NCBI GenBank assembly: GCA_027485485.1
Contig: JAIXQY010000053.1
Span: 1 to 40,189, forward strand
Source of the DNA: Sphingomonadales bacterium
GTDB taxonomy: Bacteria; Pseudomonadota; Alphaproteobacteria; Sphingomonadales; Sphingomonadaceae
Direction: 5' to 3'
DNA: 40,189 nucleotides
This document shows, piece after piece, positions 7,524 to 15,958 of the stretch. How positions within the stretch are numbered: position 1 is the first letter of the stretch; every line of letters begins with the position of its first letter. The position numbers and the translations under genes are program-made. The notes under the pieces were generated by a model. That model searched no databases. It was not told where the DNA came from and saw nothing but the letters and a program-made list of their open reading frames with translations.

Positions 7524-7800
7524 CTTAGGGTCAGGACCTGTTAATTCCATGCCCCGGCACGGCCCTGAGCAGCCCCGCACGAGTGAGTGAGCGCAGTGGC
7601 GCACCCTGAAGGGTGCGTCCAAGCGAAGCGAGCGCTGTTCGGGGCTGCTCAGGGCCGCCCTTCGGGTTGTGTCATGCTGCCAAATGGCGTCGTTGCAGTC
7701 GCTTGCCGGGGGGCAAAGCCCCGCCGCGCTCCCGCGCCTAGCCATTTGGCAGCATGACACAATGACGGGGCATGGAATTAACAGGTCCTGACCCTAGGCC
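7523..7800. mobile_element. Miniature inverted-repeat element with nested hairpins
   Basis: A 278 bp non-coding element. Its ends are 34 bp inverted repeats (7523-7556 and 7767-7800) that match at 33 positions. Between them are two side-by-side palindromes: an 18 bp perfect inverted repeat (7560-7577 with 7640-7657) and a 22 bp perfect inverted repeat (7667-7688 with 7742-7763). The first arm pair encloses a further hairpin, CGCACCC-TGAA-GGGTGCG, at 7600-7617. Only 3, 9 and 3 bases separate the stems, so a single strand would fold into a three-way junction. A TA dinucleotide sits just outside the GGGTC ends on both sides, which fits a Tc1/mariner (IS630-like) target, but this is inference. 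No transposase is encoded. Confidence 0.8.
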
Positions 7801-7866
7801 GTGCGGCCGAAACCGCCACGGGCCATCTGGTTGCCGAACGCCGCCGTATGCAGAATAACCGAACCG

Positions 7867-8421
7867 ATGAACGCTTCAGAATTCCGCGCTGCTGTCGCGG
7901 CCAATCCGCTCAACACGGCACTGCTTGACCGTCTCGGCAGCATGGGGCTGGGGCAATGCCATCTCGCGGCTGGATGCCTGTTTCAAACGGTCTGGAACCG
8001 GATTGCCGGCAATGCACCGGATTGGGGCATCAAGGATTATGACGTCTTCTATTTTGACGACGAGGATCTGTCTTGGGACGCGGAAGACCGGGTTATTCAG
8101 CGTGTGAATTCAGCCGTTTGCGACCTGCCGATCAAGGTCGAGGTCAAGAATCAGGCCCGTGTCCATCTCTGGTACCGCGACCGCTTCAAAAGCGATTACC
8201 CGCAGCTGACGTCAACGCGTGCCGGCATTGATCTTTATCTGGTCAGCTGCACCTGCGTTGGCATCGACGTGCAAACCGGCGATCTCCATGCCCCCGATGG
8301 CTTCGACGATCTGGCCGCCGGCATCCTGAAGATGAACCCGCGCAATCCCAAGCCTGACCTGTTCCGGCACAAGGCCGAGACCTACCAGCAGCGCTGGCCC
8401 TGGCTCACGATCGTCGATTGA
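7867..8421 (+). CDS. Nucleotidyltransferase family protein (DUF925-like)
   Basis: A 184 aa protein of the nucleotidyltransferase-like family formerly called DUF925. Visible family features: a Gly-rich entry LAAGCLFQTVWN near residue 35, the acidic strand DYDVFYFDDEDLSW near residue 58 that would hold the metal-binding Asp residues, VEVKNQARVHLWY near residue 95, a HAPDGFDDL stretch, and the final KAETYQQRWPWL. The substrate of this family is unknown. I took the ATG at 7867; the open frame upstream reaches the edge of the miniature element, but that extension shows no family sequence. The element has therefore probably separated this gene from its original upstream region. Confidence 0.8.
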   Translation: MNASEFRAAVAANPLNTALLDRLGSMGLGQCHLAAGCLFQTVWNRIAGNAPDWGIKDYDVFYFDDEDLSWDAEDRVIQRVNSAVCDLPIKVEVKNQARVHLWYRDRFKSDYPQLTSTRAGIDLYLVSCTCVGIDVQTGDLHAPDGFDDLAAGILKMNPRNPKPDLFRHKAETYQQRWPWLTIVD

Positions 8422-8436
8422 CGGCCGCCCTGGCCA

Positions 8437-9045
8437 TCAAACCGCCCGCGCCGCCGCCTCGCGCACCAACACCAGCCGGTCCTGCCCGAAATACATGTCG
8501 GTGCCGCCGACATAATAGGTCGGACTGCCAAAGCCGCCGCGCGCGATCAGTTCATCGGTGTTGGCGCGCAGCCGCGCCTTCAGCTCCGGCGAATCGGCCT
8601 GTTCCAGCGCAACCGCGCCCAATCCTCCAGCCGCTGCCGCTTCGGCCAGCACATCGGCCTGCGCAATGTCGCGATCCTCGCCCCAGTAAAGCTGGAAGAT
8701 GCGGCGGGCCACCGCCTCGCACTGGCCGGCTTCATCGGCCACCAGGCACAGCCGCATGGCGCGCGCGCTGTTCACCGGGAAGATGCTGGGCGTCCACTTG
8801 ATCGCCAGGCCCGAACGGCGGATCCAGTCGTGCAGATCCTTGGTGAAATATCGCGCCTTGGGCACCACCGGTTTGGAGCGCATTTCATACACGCTGGGGT
8901 TCACCGTGTTGAACACGCCGCCCACCAGAAACGGCCGGAACGATATGCCAAAGCCATCTTCGGCCGCCGCCTGCACCAGCGCCTCAAACCCCAGATAGGT
9001 CCAGGGCGAAGAACAATCGAAGAAGAATTCCACCTGTGCCGTCAT
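8437..9045 (-). CDS. 2-hydroxychromene-2-carboxylate isomerase / DsbA-family oxidoreductase
   Basis: A 202 aa thioredoxin-fold protein of the DsbA/kappa-class GST type. The N-terminal FFFDCSSPWTYL carries the Ser (S13) that in this family activates glutathione in place of the DsbA CxxC. The C-terminal GSPTYYVGG gives the cis-Pro loop, followed by FGQDRL. In naphthalene degraders this enzyme isomerises 2-hydroxychromene-2-carboxylate, but no other aromatic-degradation gene lies nearby, so the physiological substrate is open. A good Shine-Dalgarno (GGGAGAGGG) precedes the ATG at 9045. It is divergent from the exported protein at 9087, with 41 bp between starts, and tail-to-tail with the nucleotidyltransferase gene. 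Confidence 0.88.
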   Translation of the reverse strand: MTAQVEFFFDCSSPWTYLGFEALVQAAAEDGFGISFRPFLVGGVFNTVNPSVYEMRSKPVVPKARYFTKDLHDWIRRSGLAIKWTPSIFPVNSARAMRLCLVADEAGQCEAVARRIFQLYWGEDRDIAQADVLAEAAAAGGLGAVALEQADSPELKARLRANTDELIARGGFGSPTYYVGGTDMYFGQDRLVLVREAAARAV

Positions 9046-9086
9046 GACCCTCTCCCCAAACGCTGTATTGCGGTTACTGTGCGGCC

Positions 9087-10580
9087 ATGATGCATCGTTT
9101 CAAACCGGTCTTTTTGCTGGCTCCGCTGGCCATGCTGCTGATGGCCGCCGCGCCCAGCAACAGCGTTGCGCCGCCAGACCGCGAAACACAACTGGCCCAG
9201 GCCGCGGCGCTGGTGGATGCCGGCAAGGCCGATGAGGCGCTGGCGGTGCTGGACAAGCTGCTGGCCGCATCAGATCTGCCGGCCGAACGCGGCCAGGTGG
9301 AGGGCCTGCGCAGCTTTGCCCTCGCCCGCGCCGGCAAATTTGCCGAAGCCCGCACCGCCATCGAATTTGCCGTGGATGCGGCGATGACGCCGTCGCAGCT
9401 GCTGTTGCGGCAATTGTTCGTGCTGCGCGCCATCAGCGACGATACCGCCGCCGCCGGCCAGGCGCTGCAGCTGATCGCCGTCACCGATGCCAAATGGCTG
9501 GCCGATCTGCCCACCGATCTGGTGAGCGCCGTGCTGGCCGACACCAAGGACGATGAGCGCAAGTTCGATCTGGCCTTCACCCTGGTCAGCGCCGGCTATG
9601 CCCCCGCCGATCAGACCGTGGGCGATGGTGATGCGCTGCGGCTGGCGGTGATCGCCGGCCTGGCCAAGCGCGGCCGGCTGGACGAAGCCCAGCCGATGGT
9701 TGCCGCACTGGTCAACACGGTGAGCATCGTGCGGCTGGCGATTGACCGCCGCTTTCAAGGCCTGTGGCCAGCGCTGGAAACCCGGCTGGGCGCCGGCGCC
9801 GATGCCGCCGATGCTGCTTTTATCGCCGCGGCCGAACGGGCGCTGGCCAAGGCGCCGCAATCGATCATCGCGCGGGCCGGCGTGGCCGAAGCGCTCAACA
9901 TCGCCAGCAAGGAGCCCGAAGCGCTGGCCCGGATCGCCGATATCGGCAGCACCGCCGAAGCGCTGGCCCGCATGGGGGAGCGCGAGCTGTGGGCGATCAG
10001 CCTGAAGGCCAGCCTGCTCGCCGATGCCGGCCGCACCGATGCGGCGCTGGCGGCGCTCGATGCCGTGGCGGCGCTGCCGGCCGAAAGCCACCCCAACATC
10101 GCCGCCTTCCGCATCATCGCCGCCGACATGGCCGAGGAGGCCGGCCGCCATGACGAGGCATTGAAGCGGGTGGCCGCCATTGATGCCAAGGGGCTGAACC
10201 CGTTCGGGATTCAGGCGCTCACCGGCATCCGCGTCTGCGCGCTGGCCCGCGTCGGCCGTGGCGCCGATGCGACGGCCGCTGCCGCTGGCCTGCTCGCCGG
10301 CTGGACGGCCGAGGGCAACAACCGCGCCGTGCAGGCCGCCTTTGCCTGCCTGGGCCGGCTTGATGCCGCCGCCGCCATGCTGATCAAGCGGATGGAGGCC
10401 GACGACAGCCGCGACGACGTGCTGTTCGAATTGCAGCCCTTCCTGATCGCCGACCGCGCCAACGCGCCAGATCGCGCGACCAAGGCCGGCTTGCGCACGC
10501 TGAAGGCGCGGGCGGACGTGAAGGCGGCGTTCCTGAAATGGGGCCGCGATCTGCCGGCGGCGGTCAGCCCGCCGCGCTGA
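9087..10580 (+). CDS. Exported TPR-like helical-repeat protein
   Basis: The 497 aa product has a clear signal peptide (Met-rich hydrophobic core, residues about 7-22, ending AAA-PS). After it comes a TPR-like array: residues about 30-80 read as two helix pairs (LAQAAALVDAGKADEALAVLDKLL, then a second pair ending in AREARTAI-like sequence), and further pairs recur near residues 265-370. There is no catalytic motif. TPR proteins of this layout serve as periplasmic scaffolds. The protein resembles, in composition and architecture, the larger exported protein at 1183-2961, though I cannot show homology by eye. Two adjacent ATG codons (9087, 9090) could start it. Function unknown. Confidence 0.8.
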   Translation: MMHRFKPVFLLAPLAMLLMAAAPSNSVAPPDRETQLAQAAALVDAGKADEALAVLDKLLAASDLPAERGQVEGLRSFALARAGKFAEARTAIEFAVDAAMTPSQLLLRQLFVLRAISDDTAAAGQALQLIAVTDAKWLADLPTDLVSAVLADTKDDERKFDLAFTLVSAGYAPADQTVGDGDALRLAVIAGLAKRGRLDEAQPMVAALVNTVSIVRLAIDRRFQGLWPALETRLGAGADAADAAFIAAAERALAKAPQSIIARAGVAEALNIASKEPEALARIADIGSTAEALARMGERELWAISLKASLLADAGRTDAALAALDAVAALPAESHPNIAAFRIIAADMAEEAGRHDEALKRVAAIDAKGLNPFGIQALTGIRVCALARVGRGADATAAAAGLLAGWTAEGNNRAVQAAFACLGRLDAAAAMLIKRMEADDSRDDVLFELQPFLIADRANAPDRATKAGLRTLKARADVKAAFLKWGRDLPAAVSPPR

Positions 10581-10589
10581 GTCGGGCCG

Positions 10590-11018
10590 ATGCCGCACGA
10601 CCATCGACAGTCAATCGACATGGCAGCACCCAGCGCCCTGCGCACATTATGCGCTGCGCTGCTGGGCGCGCTTTGCGGTGGCCTGTTCTTTGGATTCTCT
10701 GGACTATATGCGTTTGAACTGTCCGATTGGGGAGCCGCTTTGGGTCTGCTTTTGCTGACCGCAGCAGGCGGGATGGTGCAGGGCTTCCTGCCGGCGCTTA
10801 TCCTTGCTGTGACAATGTCATTCGCCATCCGGCGTTTTGGCTACCGGCCCCGCCAATCTGCCTTGTGGTTGTTGCTTGGCGGCTTGCTTGGTGCTGGTTT
10901 GGCGTTGGCACACAGGGCGCCGCTGCCATTAGGGTTGCTATATGCCGGCGCCGGCATGGTTGGGGCCATCGCCGTCGCCTACACACTTCGTCGGCGTCAA
11001 GCTGCGCCTAACGCCTGA
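10590..11018 (+). CDS. Small membrane protein, four predicted helices
   Basis: A 142 aa hydrophobic protein of unknown function. Predicted membrane segments are near residues 19-45, 48-75, 88-105 and 110-132, with a basic C terminus (LRRRQ). The frame starts 9 bp after the previous gene; ATG 10620 (MAAPSALRT) is an equally likely start because the first ten residues are polar. Base composition is somewhat lower in GC than its neighbours, which may indicate a more recent arrival. Its 3' end overlaps the convergent acyl-CoA ligase gene by 11 bp. I recognise no family. Confidence 0.6.
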   Translation: MPHDHRQSIDMAAPSALRTLCAALLGALCGGLFFGFSGLYAFELSDWGAALGLLLLTAAGGMVQGFLPALILAVTMSFAIRRFGYRPRQSALWLLLGGLLGAGLALAHRAPLPLGLLYAGAGMVGAIAVAYTLRRRQAAPNA

Positions 11019-12537
11019 ACCGATCCCGCAGCTCGAACTTCAGCACCTTGCCGGCCGGGTTGCGCGGCAGGGCGGTGACGATTTCCAGCCGGGTGGGCAG
11101 TTTGTAGCGCGCGAGGCGCTCGGTGGCCCAGGAGCGCAGGGTTTCCAGATCCAGCGCTGCGCCGGGCTTGAGGGCGGCCACAGCGGTGACGCTTTCGCCC
11201 CATTTCTCGTTCGGCTCACCAAAGATCGCCACTTCGGCGATGGCGGGATGATCATAAAGCACGGCTTCCACCTCGGCCGGGTAGATATTCTCGCCGCCGC
11301 TGATGATCATGTCCTTCAGCCGGTCGCAGATATAGAGGAAGCCGTCCGCATCGAGATAGCCGATGTCGCCAGAATGGAACCAGCCTTCGGCATCGATGGC
11401 GCTGGCCGTGGCTTCGGGCTTGTTCCAGTATCCGCGCATGATGTTGGGCCCGCGCATCAGCACTTCGCCGCGCTCGTTCGGGCCCAGCGGGGTGCGGCCA
11501 TCTTCATCAACGATCTTGAGATCGACGAAGAACATCGGCTTGCCGGCCGAACCCAGCTTGGCCAGCGCAAATTCCGGGCCGAGATAGGTGCCCGACGGCG
11601 CGGTTTCGGTGAGGCCATAGCCCTGATTGAGCGGAATGCCGCGCGCGTTGTAGAGCCGCAGCAACGGCTCCGGCACCGGCGCACCGCCGCACATGATCAC
11701 CCGGATGCTCGACAGATCAGCCTCGGCGAAATCCGGCTGCTGGGCGATGAACAGCAGCATGGCCGGCACGGCAAAGCTGGTGGTGACGCGATAGGCCTTC
11801 ACATCGGCAATGAAGCGCGCCGGATCAAAGGCGCGGTGCAGCACGACATGGCCGCCCTTCTGCCAGCAGCTCAATGGCGTCACATTCAGGCCGCCGATGT
11901 GGAACAGCGGCGCCATCACCAGGGAGACATCATTCTCGCTGATGTCAGCCCCCAGCGCGCCGTTGATGTTGGCCCACCAGAAATTGCCGTGGGTGAGCAT
12001 GGCGCCCTTGGGCCGGCCGGTGGTGCCGGATGTGTACATGATCACCGCCACATCATCTTCGGCGGTTTCCACGCGATCGGCCAGGGGCGGCGCCTCGCCG
12101 ACAAAGTCCGCGATCGGCTGCCAGCCGTCGGCGGCACTGTCGGCGGACAGGAAGCGGCGGCAGCACAGGGCGCCGCGCACGCTGTCGATCACCGGGCGGT
12201 GCATCGCATCGGCCACCAGCGTGTGAACGCCGGCATCGTTGATGATATAATCAAGCTCCGGGCCGGTGAGACGGAAGTTCAGCGGCACGAAGATCGCGCC
12301 CAACCGCGCCGTGGCGAACAGCAGATCGAAATAGAGCGGGTGGTTCAGCCCGAGATAGCCCACCCGGTCGCCGCGGCAGATGCCGCCGGCCTTGAGCGCG
12401 GTGGCCAGCCGGTTCACGGCATCGCCCATTTGCGCGTAGCTGCGCGTGGCGCCATCAAAGCTGAGCGCCGGGCGATCCGGCGTTTGCATCACCCGCCGGC
12501 TGAACCAGCTGTTCAATCCGATATCGGCCTTCACCAT
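11008..12537 (-). CDS. AMP-dependent acyl-CoA synthetase/ligase
   Basis: A 509 aa ANL-superfamily enzyme that activates a carboxylic acid (probably a fatty acid) through an acyl-AMP to the CoA thioester. The ATP-binding loop YTSGTTGRPKG is at residues 168-178, followed by the acid-pocket region GYGLTE, the hinge-side GWFHSGDIGYLD, and the C-terminal catalytic Lys (about K497) in RNPAGKVLK. All core motifs are canonical, unlike the second ligase in this window at 31691-33547. I chose the ATG at 12537 because a GGAGGG Shine-Dalgarno lies at good distance; the open frame also allows a GTG three codons upstream, but that would overlap the ribosome binding site. Confidence 0.92.
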   Translation of the reverse strand: MVKADIGLNSWFSRRVMQTPDRPALSFDGATRSYAQMGDAVNRLATALKAGGICRGDRVGYLGLNHPLYFDLLFATARLGAIFVPLNFRLTGPELDYIINDAGVHTLVADAMHRPVIDSVRGALCCRRFLSADSAADGWQPIADFVGEAPPLADRVETAEDDVAVIMYTSGTTGRPKGAMLTHGNFWWANINGALGADISENDVSLVMAPLFHIGGLNVTPLSCWQKGGHVVLHRAFDPARFIADVKAYRVTTSFAVPAMLLFIAQQPDFAEADLSSIRVIMCGGAPVPEPLLRLYNARGIPLNQGYGLTETAPSGTYLGPEFALAKLGSAGKPMFFVDLKIVDEDGRTPLGPNERGEVLMRGPNIMRGYWNKPEATASAIDAEGWFHSGDIGYLDADGFLYICDRLKDMIISGGENIYPAEVEAVLYDHPAIAEVAIFGEPNEKWGESVTAVAALKPGAALDLETLRSWATERLARYKLPTRLEIVTALPRNPAGKVLKFELRDRFRR

Positions 12538-12591
12538 CGTCTTCACCCTCCCCAGCGTGCGCCGCCTATGTGGCCGGGCAAAGGCGCGGCG

Positions 12592-13611
12592 TCAACCAAG
12601 TGCAGCAATGTCAGCCAGATGCGGGGCCTGTTCGCTGGGCTCAAGAAAACTGCCGGTGAAGCTGTTGCGCGCCAGGGTGATGATCTCGTCGCGGGTCAAG
12701 TCCAACGCGTCGGCCACCGCGATGAAATTGGCGTTCACATAACCGCCAAAATAGGCCGGATCATCGCTGTTCACCGTGGCGCAAAGGCCGGCCTGCAGCA
12801 TGCGGCGCAGCGGGTGCTGCACAAGGTCTGGCACCACGCACAATTTCAGGTTCGACAGCGGACACACGGTGAGCGTCAGGCCATTGGCCACGATGCGCTG
12901 CACCAGCGCTTCATCTTCCAGCGCGCGGTTGCCATGGTCGATGCGGTCCACGCCCAGCACGTCGAGCGCCTGCCACACATAATCGGGCGGGCCTTCCTCG
13001 CCGGCATGGGCAAGGATCTTCAGGCCCAGAGCGCGGGCCCGGGCAAAGACACGGGCGAACTTGTCGGGCGGATGGCCAAGCTCGCTGCTGTCCAGCCCGA
13101 CGCCGTGGATCAGATGCAGGAACGGCAGTGCCTCATCCAGCGTCGCCTGCGCGTCCGCTTCGGAAAGATGGCGCAGAAAGCACATGATCAGCCGGCTGCT
13201 GATCCCGCGCGCCTTCGCATCAGCCAGCGCCCCGGCGATGCCGCCCACCACATCGGCAAACATCACGCCGCGCGCGGTGTGGCCCTGTGGATCAAAGAAA
13301 ATCTCGACATGACGCACATTGTCGACCTCGGCGCGGGCCAGATAGGCGGCGGTGAGGTCGTAGAAGTCCTGCTCACATCGCAGCACCGCCATGCCCTGAT
13401 AATAAATGTCGAGAAAATCCTGCAGGTTGGAGAATTCATAGGCGGCCCGAATGGCGTCCACGCTTTCAAACGCCAGTTCCACCCCGCCGCGCTGCGCCAG
13501 CGCGAACATCATCTCCGGTTCCAGGCTGCCTTCGATGTGCAGATGCAGTTCGGCCTTGGGCAGGGCGGCGATGAAGGCGGCCCGCTCGGCGGGCCAAGCA
13601 AATCCGGTCAT
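12592..13611 (-). CDS. Adenine deaminase (adenosine deaminase superfamily)
   Basis: Deaminates adenine to hypoxanthine in purine salvage. The 339 aa protein matches the bacterial adenine deaminase branch: it opens ALPKAELHLHIEGSLEPE and carries FFDPQGHT, FLRHLSE and GLDSSELGHPP. Zn and catalytic residues are visible: H23 and H25, H202 and E205 (HAGEEG), H226 (RIDHG), and D283-D284 (NSDDPAYFGG). True adenosine deaminases normally have a different wording near HxH and the DD motif. Its ATG overlaps the stop of the phosphoribosyltransferase upstream (ATGA), so hypoxanthine made here could be converted directly to IMP by the coupled gene's product. Confidence 0.88.
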   Translation of the reverse strand: MTGFAWPAERAAFIAALPKAELHLHIEGSLEPEMMFALAQRGGVELAFESVDAIRAAYEFSNLQDFLDIYYQGMAVLRCEQDFYDLTAAYLARAEVDNVRHVEIFFDPQGHTARGVMFADVVGGIAGALADAKARGISSRLIMCFLRHLSEADAQATLDEALPFLHLIHGVGLDSSELGHPPDKFARVFARARALGLKILAHAGEEGPPDYVWQALDVLGVDRIDHGNRALEDEALVQRIVANGLTLTVCPLSNLKLCVVPDLVQHPLRRMLQAGLCATVNSDDPAYFGGYVNANFIAVADALDLTRDEIITLARNSFTGSFLEPSEQAPHLADIAALG

Positions 13612-14186
13612 GGGCTCAACCCCGCGATGGGCGCCAATATCACATCGGCCGCCGGCTTGTGGGCGCGGACCTCCTCTGGTGTCAGCCCGACAATCTCGTG
13701 CGGGAACACCAGCCAGTCCTCGCTTTCATGGATGAAATAATCCGGCCTCAGCGCCGTCTGGTTGCGCCCCGGCTTGTACCACACGGTGGCGATGCGGATA
13801 TCGGCCGGCGTGTTGGCGCGGCAACGGGCCCTGAGCTCGGCCAGAACCGCTTCCACACTGCGCCCGCTGTCGAACACATCATCGATCACCAACAGCCGGT
13901 CATCGGCGTTCAGCCTGTCCACCAGCCAGCCCAGCGCATGGACCTTCACTGTCTTGGCCTGCTGGTCGATGCCGGTATAGCTGGCGGTGCGGATGGCGAT
14001 ATGATCGCAATCCAGCCCGTGCCAATCGAAAAATTCCTGCACGGCAATGCCGATCGGCGCGCCGCCGCGCCAGATGCCCACCAGATGCGTGGGTCGGAAG
14101 CCGCTTTCCAGCACGGCACGCGCCAACCGGTAACTGTCGACCAGCAGGTCTTCGGCCGTCAGCCAGATTTTGGCAATGTCAGTCAT
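13608..14186 (-). CDS. Purine phosphoribosyltransferase (hypoxanthine-type)
   Basis: A type I phosphoribosyltransferase of 192 aa. The PRPP-binding loop is LLVIDDVFDSGRSV at residues 98-111, and an aromatic WYKPGRNQ stretch and FIHESEDWLVFPHE follow. These fit the hypoxanthine/xanthine PRTase branch found in proteobacteria. It would convert hypoxanthine (or xanthine/guanine) plus PRPP to the nucleotide. The next gene overlaps by four bases and encodes adenine deaminase, which supports a role in adenine-to-IMP salvage. The ATG sits directly against a strong hairpin, and no Shine-Dalgarno is visible. Base specificity cannot be read from the sequence. Confidence 0.85.
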   Translation of the reverse strand: MTDIAKIWLTAEDLLVDSYRLARAVLESGFRPTHLVGIWRGGAPIGIAVQEFFDWHGLDCDHIAIRTASYTGIDQQAKTVKVHALGWLVDRLNADDRLLVIDDVFDSGRSVEAVLAELRARCRANTPADIRIATVWYKPGRNQTALRPDYFIHESEDWLVFPHEIVGLTPEEVRAHKPAADVILAPIAGLSP

Positions 14187-14222
14187 GCCGGGCAGGCTGC
14201 CATCAATGGCCCCTGCCCGGCA
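14186..14222 (-). promoter_or_regulatory. Leader hairpin abutting the phosphoribosyltransferase start
   Basis: A perfect 11 bp inverted repeat (TGCCGGGCAGG at 14186-14196 with CCTGCCCGGCA at 14212-14222) encloses a 15 base loop that itself contains GCCAT/ATGGC. On the minus strand it lies ten bases after the stop of the small exported protein, and its 3' arm ends on the first base of the PRTase start codon. It lacks a T-run, so it is a poor intrinsic terminator. Control of translation initiation or mRNA processing is more likely, which is inference. Confidence 0.6.
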
Positions 14223-14231
14223 AGCACAGGC

Positions 14232-14558
14232 TTATTTGCCCGACGCCAGATCAGCGGCCACCGCGGCCAGCATCTCGTCGGTCAACTGGCCACCGGCCAT
14301 GGTCTGCAGCTGCTTCAGGCTCATGGACTTGAACTGATCCAGCATCGGGTGGGCCGACAGGCCGGGGATGCGGGCATCGACAACGGCCTTGGTCTTTTCG
14401 TTGGCCAGCAGCGTTTCGATCGGCGTGTCGAGGCTGGGCGCGGTGGCCGCAGCCGGAGCGGCCGGAGCGGCGGGGGCCGCAGGCGCGGCCGGCGCAGCGG
14501 CTTGGGCGAACGCAGCCGCCGGCAATGCAGCCAGGGCAAGAGCGAGAATCAGCTTCAT
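14232..14558 (-). CDS. Small exported Ala/Pro-repeat protein
   Basis: A 108 aa protein of unknown function. Residues 1-18 form a typical signal peptide ending AAAFA-Q. Next comes a low-complexity APAAP repeat of about 20 residues, then a folded-looking 65-residue domain (SLDTPIETLLANEKTKAVV ... LTDEMLAAVAADLAS) with helix-rich character. Small exported proteins with this tail occur beside purB in related bacteria, but I know of no assigned role. The start was taken at the ATG at 14558, which has an AGGA Shine-Dalgarno and begins the signal peptide; the open frame continues upstream into purB without coding character. The gene lies 28 bp after purB. Confidence 0.78.
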   Translation of the reverse strand: MKLILALALAALPAAAFAQAAAPAAPAAPAAPAAPAAATAPSLDTPIETLLANEKTKAVVDARIPGLSAHPMLDQFKSMSLKQLQTMAGGQLTDEMLAAVAADLASGK

Positions 14559-14586
14559 CAGGACATTCCTTTGGTTGGGGGCAAGT

Positions 14587-15897
<1,311 letters not shown>

Positions 15898-15958
15898 GCG
15901 GGGCCTTCCTGTTTCGCGGCGCGCCTAGCATGGCGGGGCGGGATTGCCTATCTGTCGG

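Noticed and set aside
7560-7763. Possible CRISPR-like or tRNA-like structure
   Set aside because: The repeats are inverted, not direct with spacers, and the stems do not form a cloverleaf; an inverted-repeat element explains them.
9270-10604. 444-codon minus-strand frame
   Set aside because: Antisense of the exported repeat protein, with the typical Gly/Arg/His/Gln bias of shadow frames.
10942-13740. 932-codon plus-strand open frame
   Set aside because: It spans two well-supported minus-strand genes (acyl-CoA ligase and adenine deaminase) and has antisense composition.
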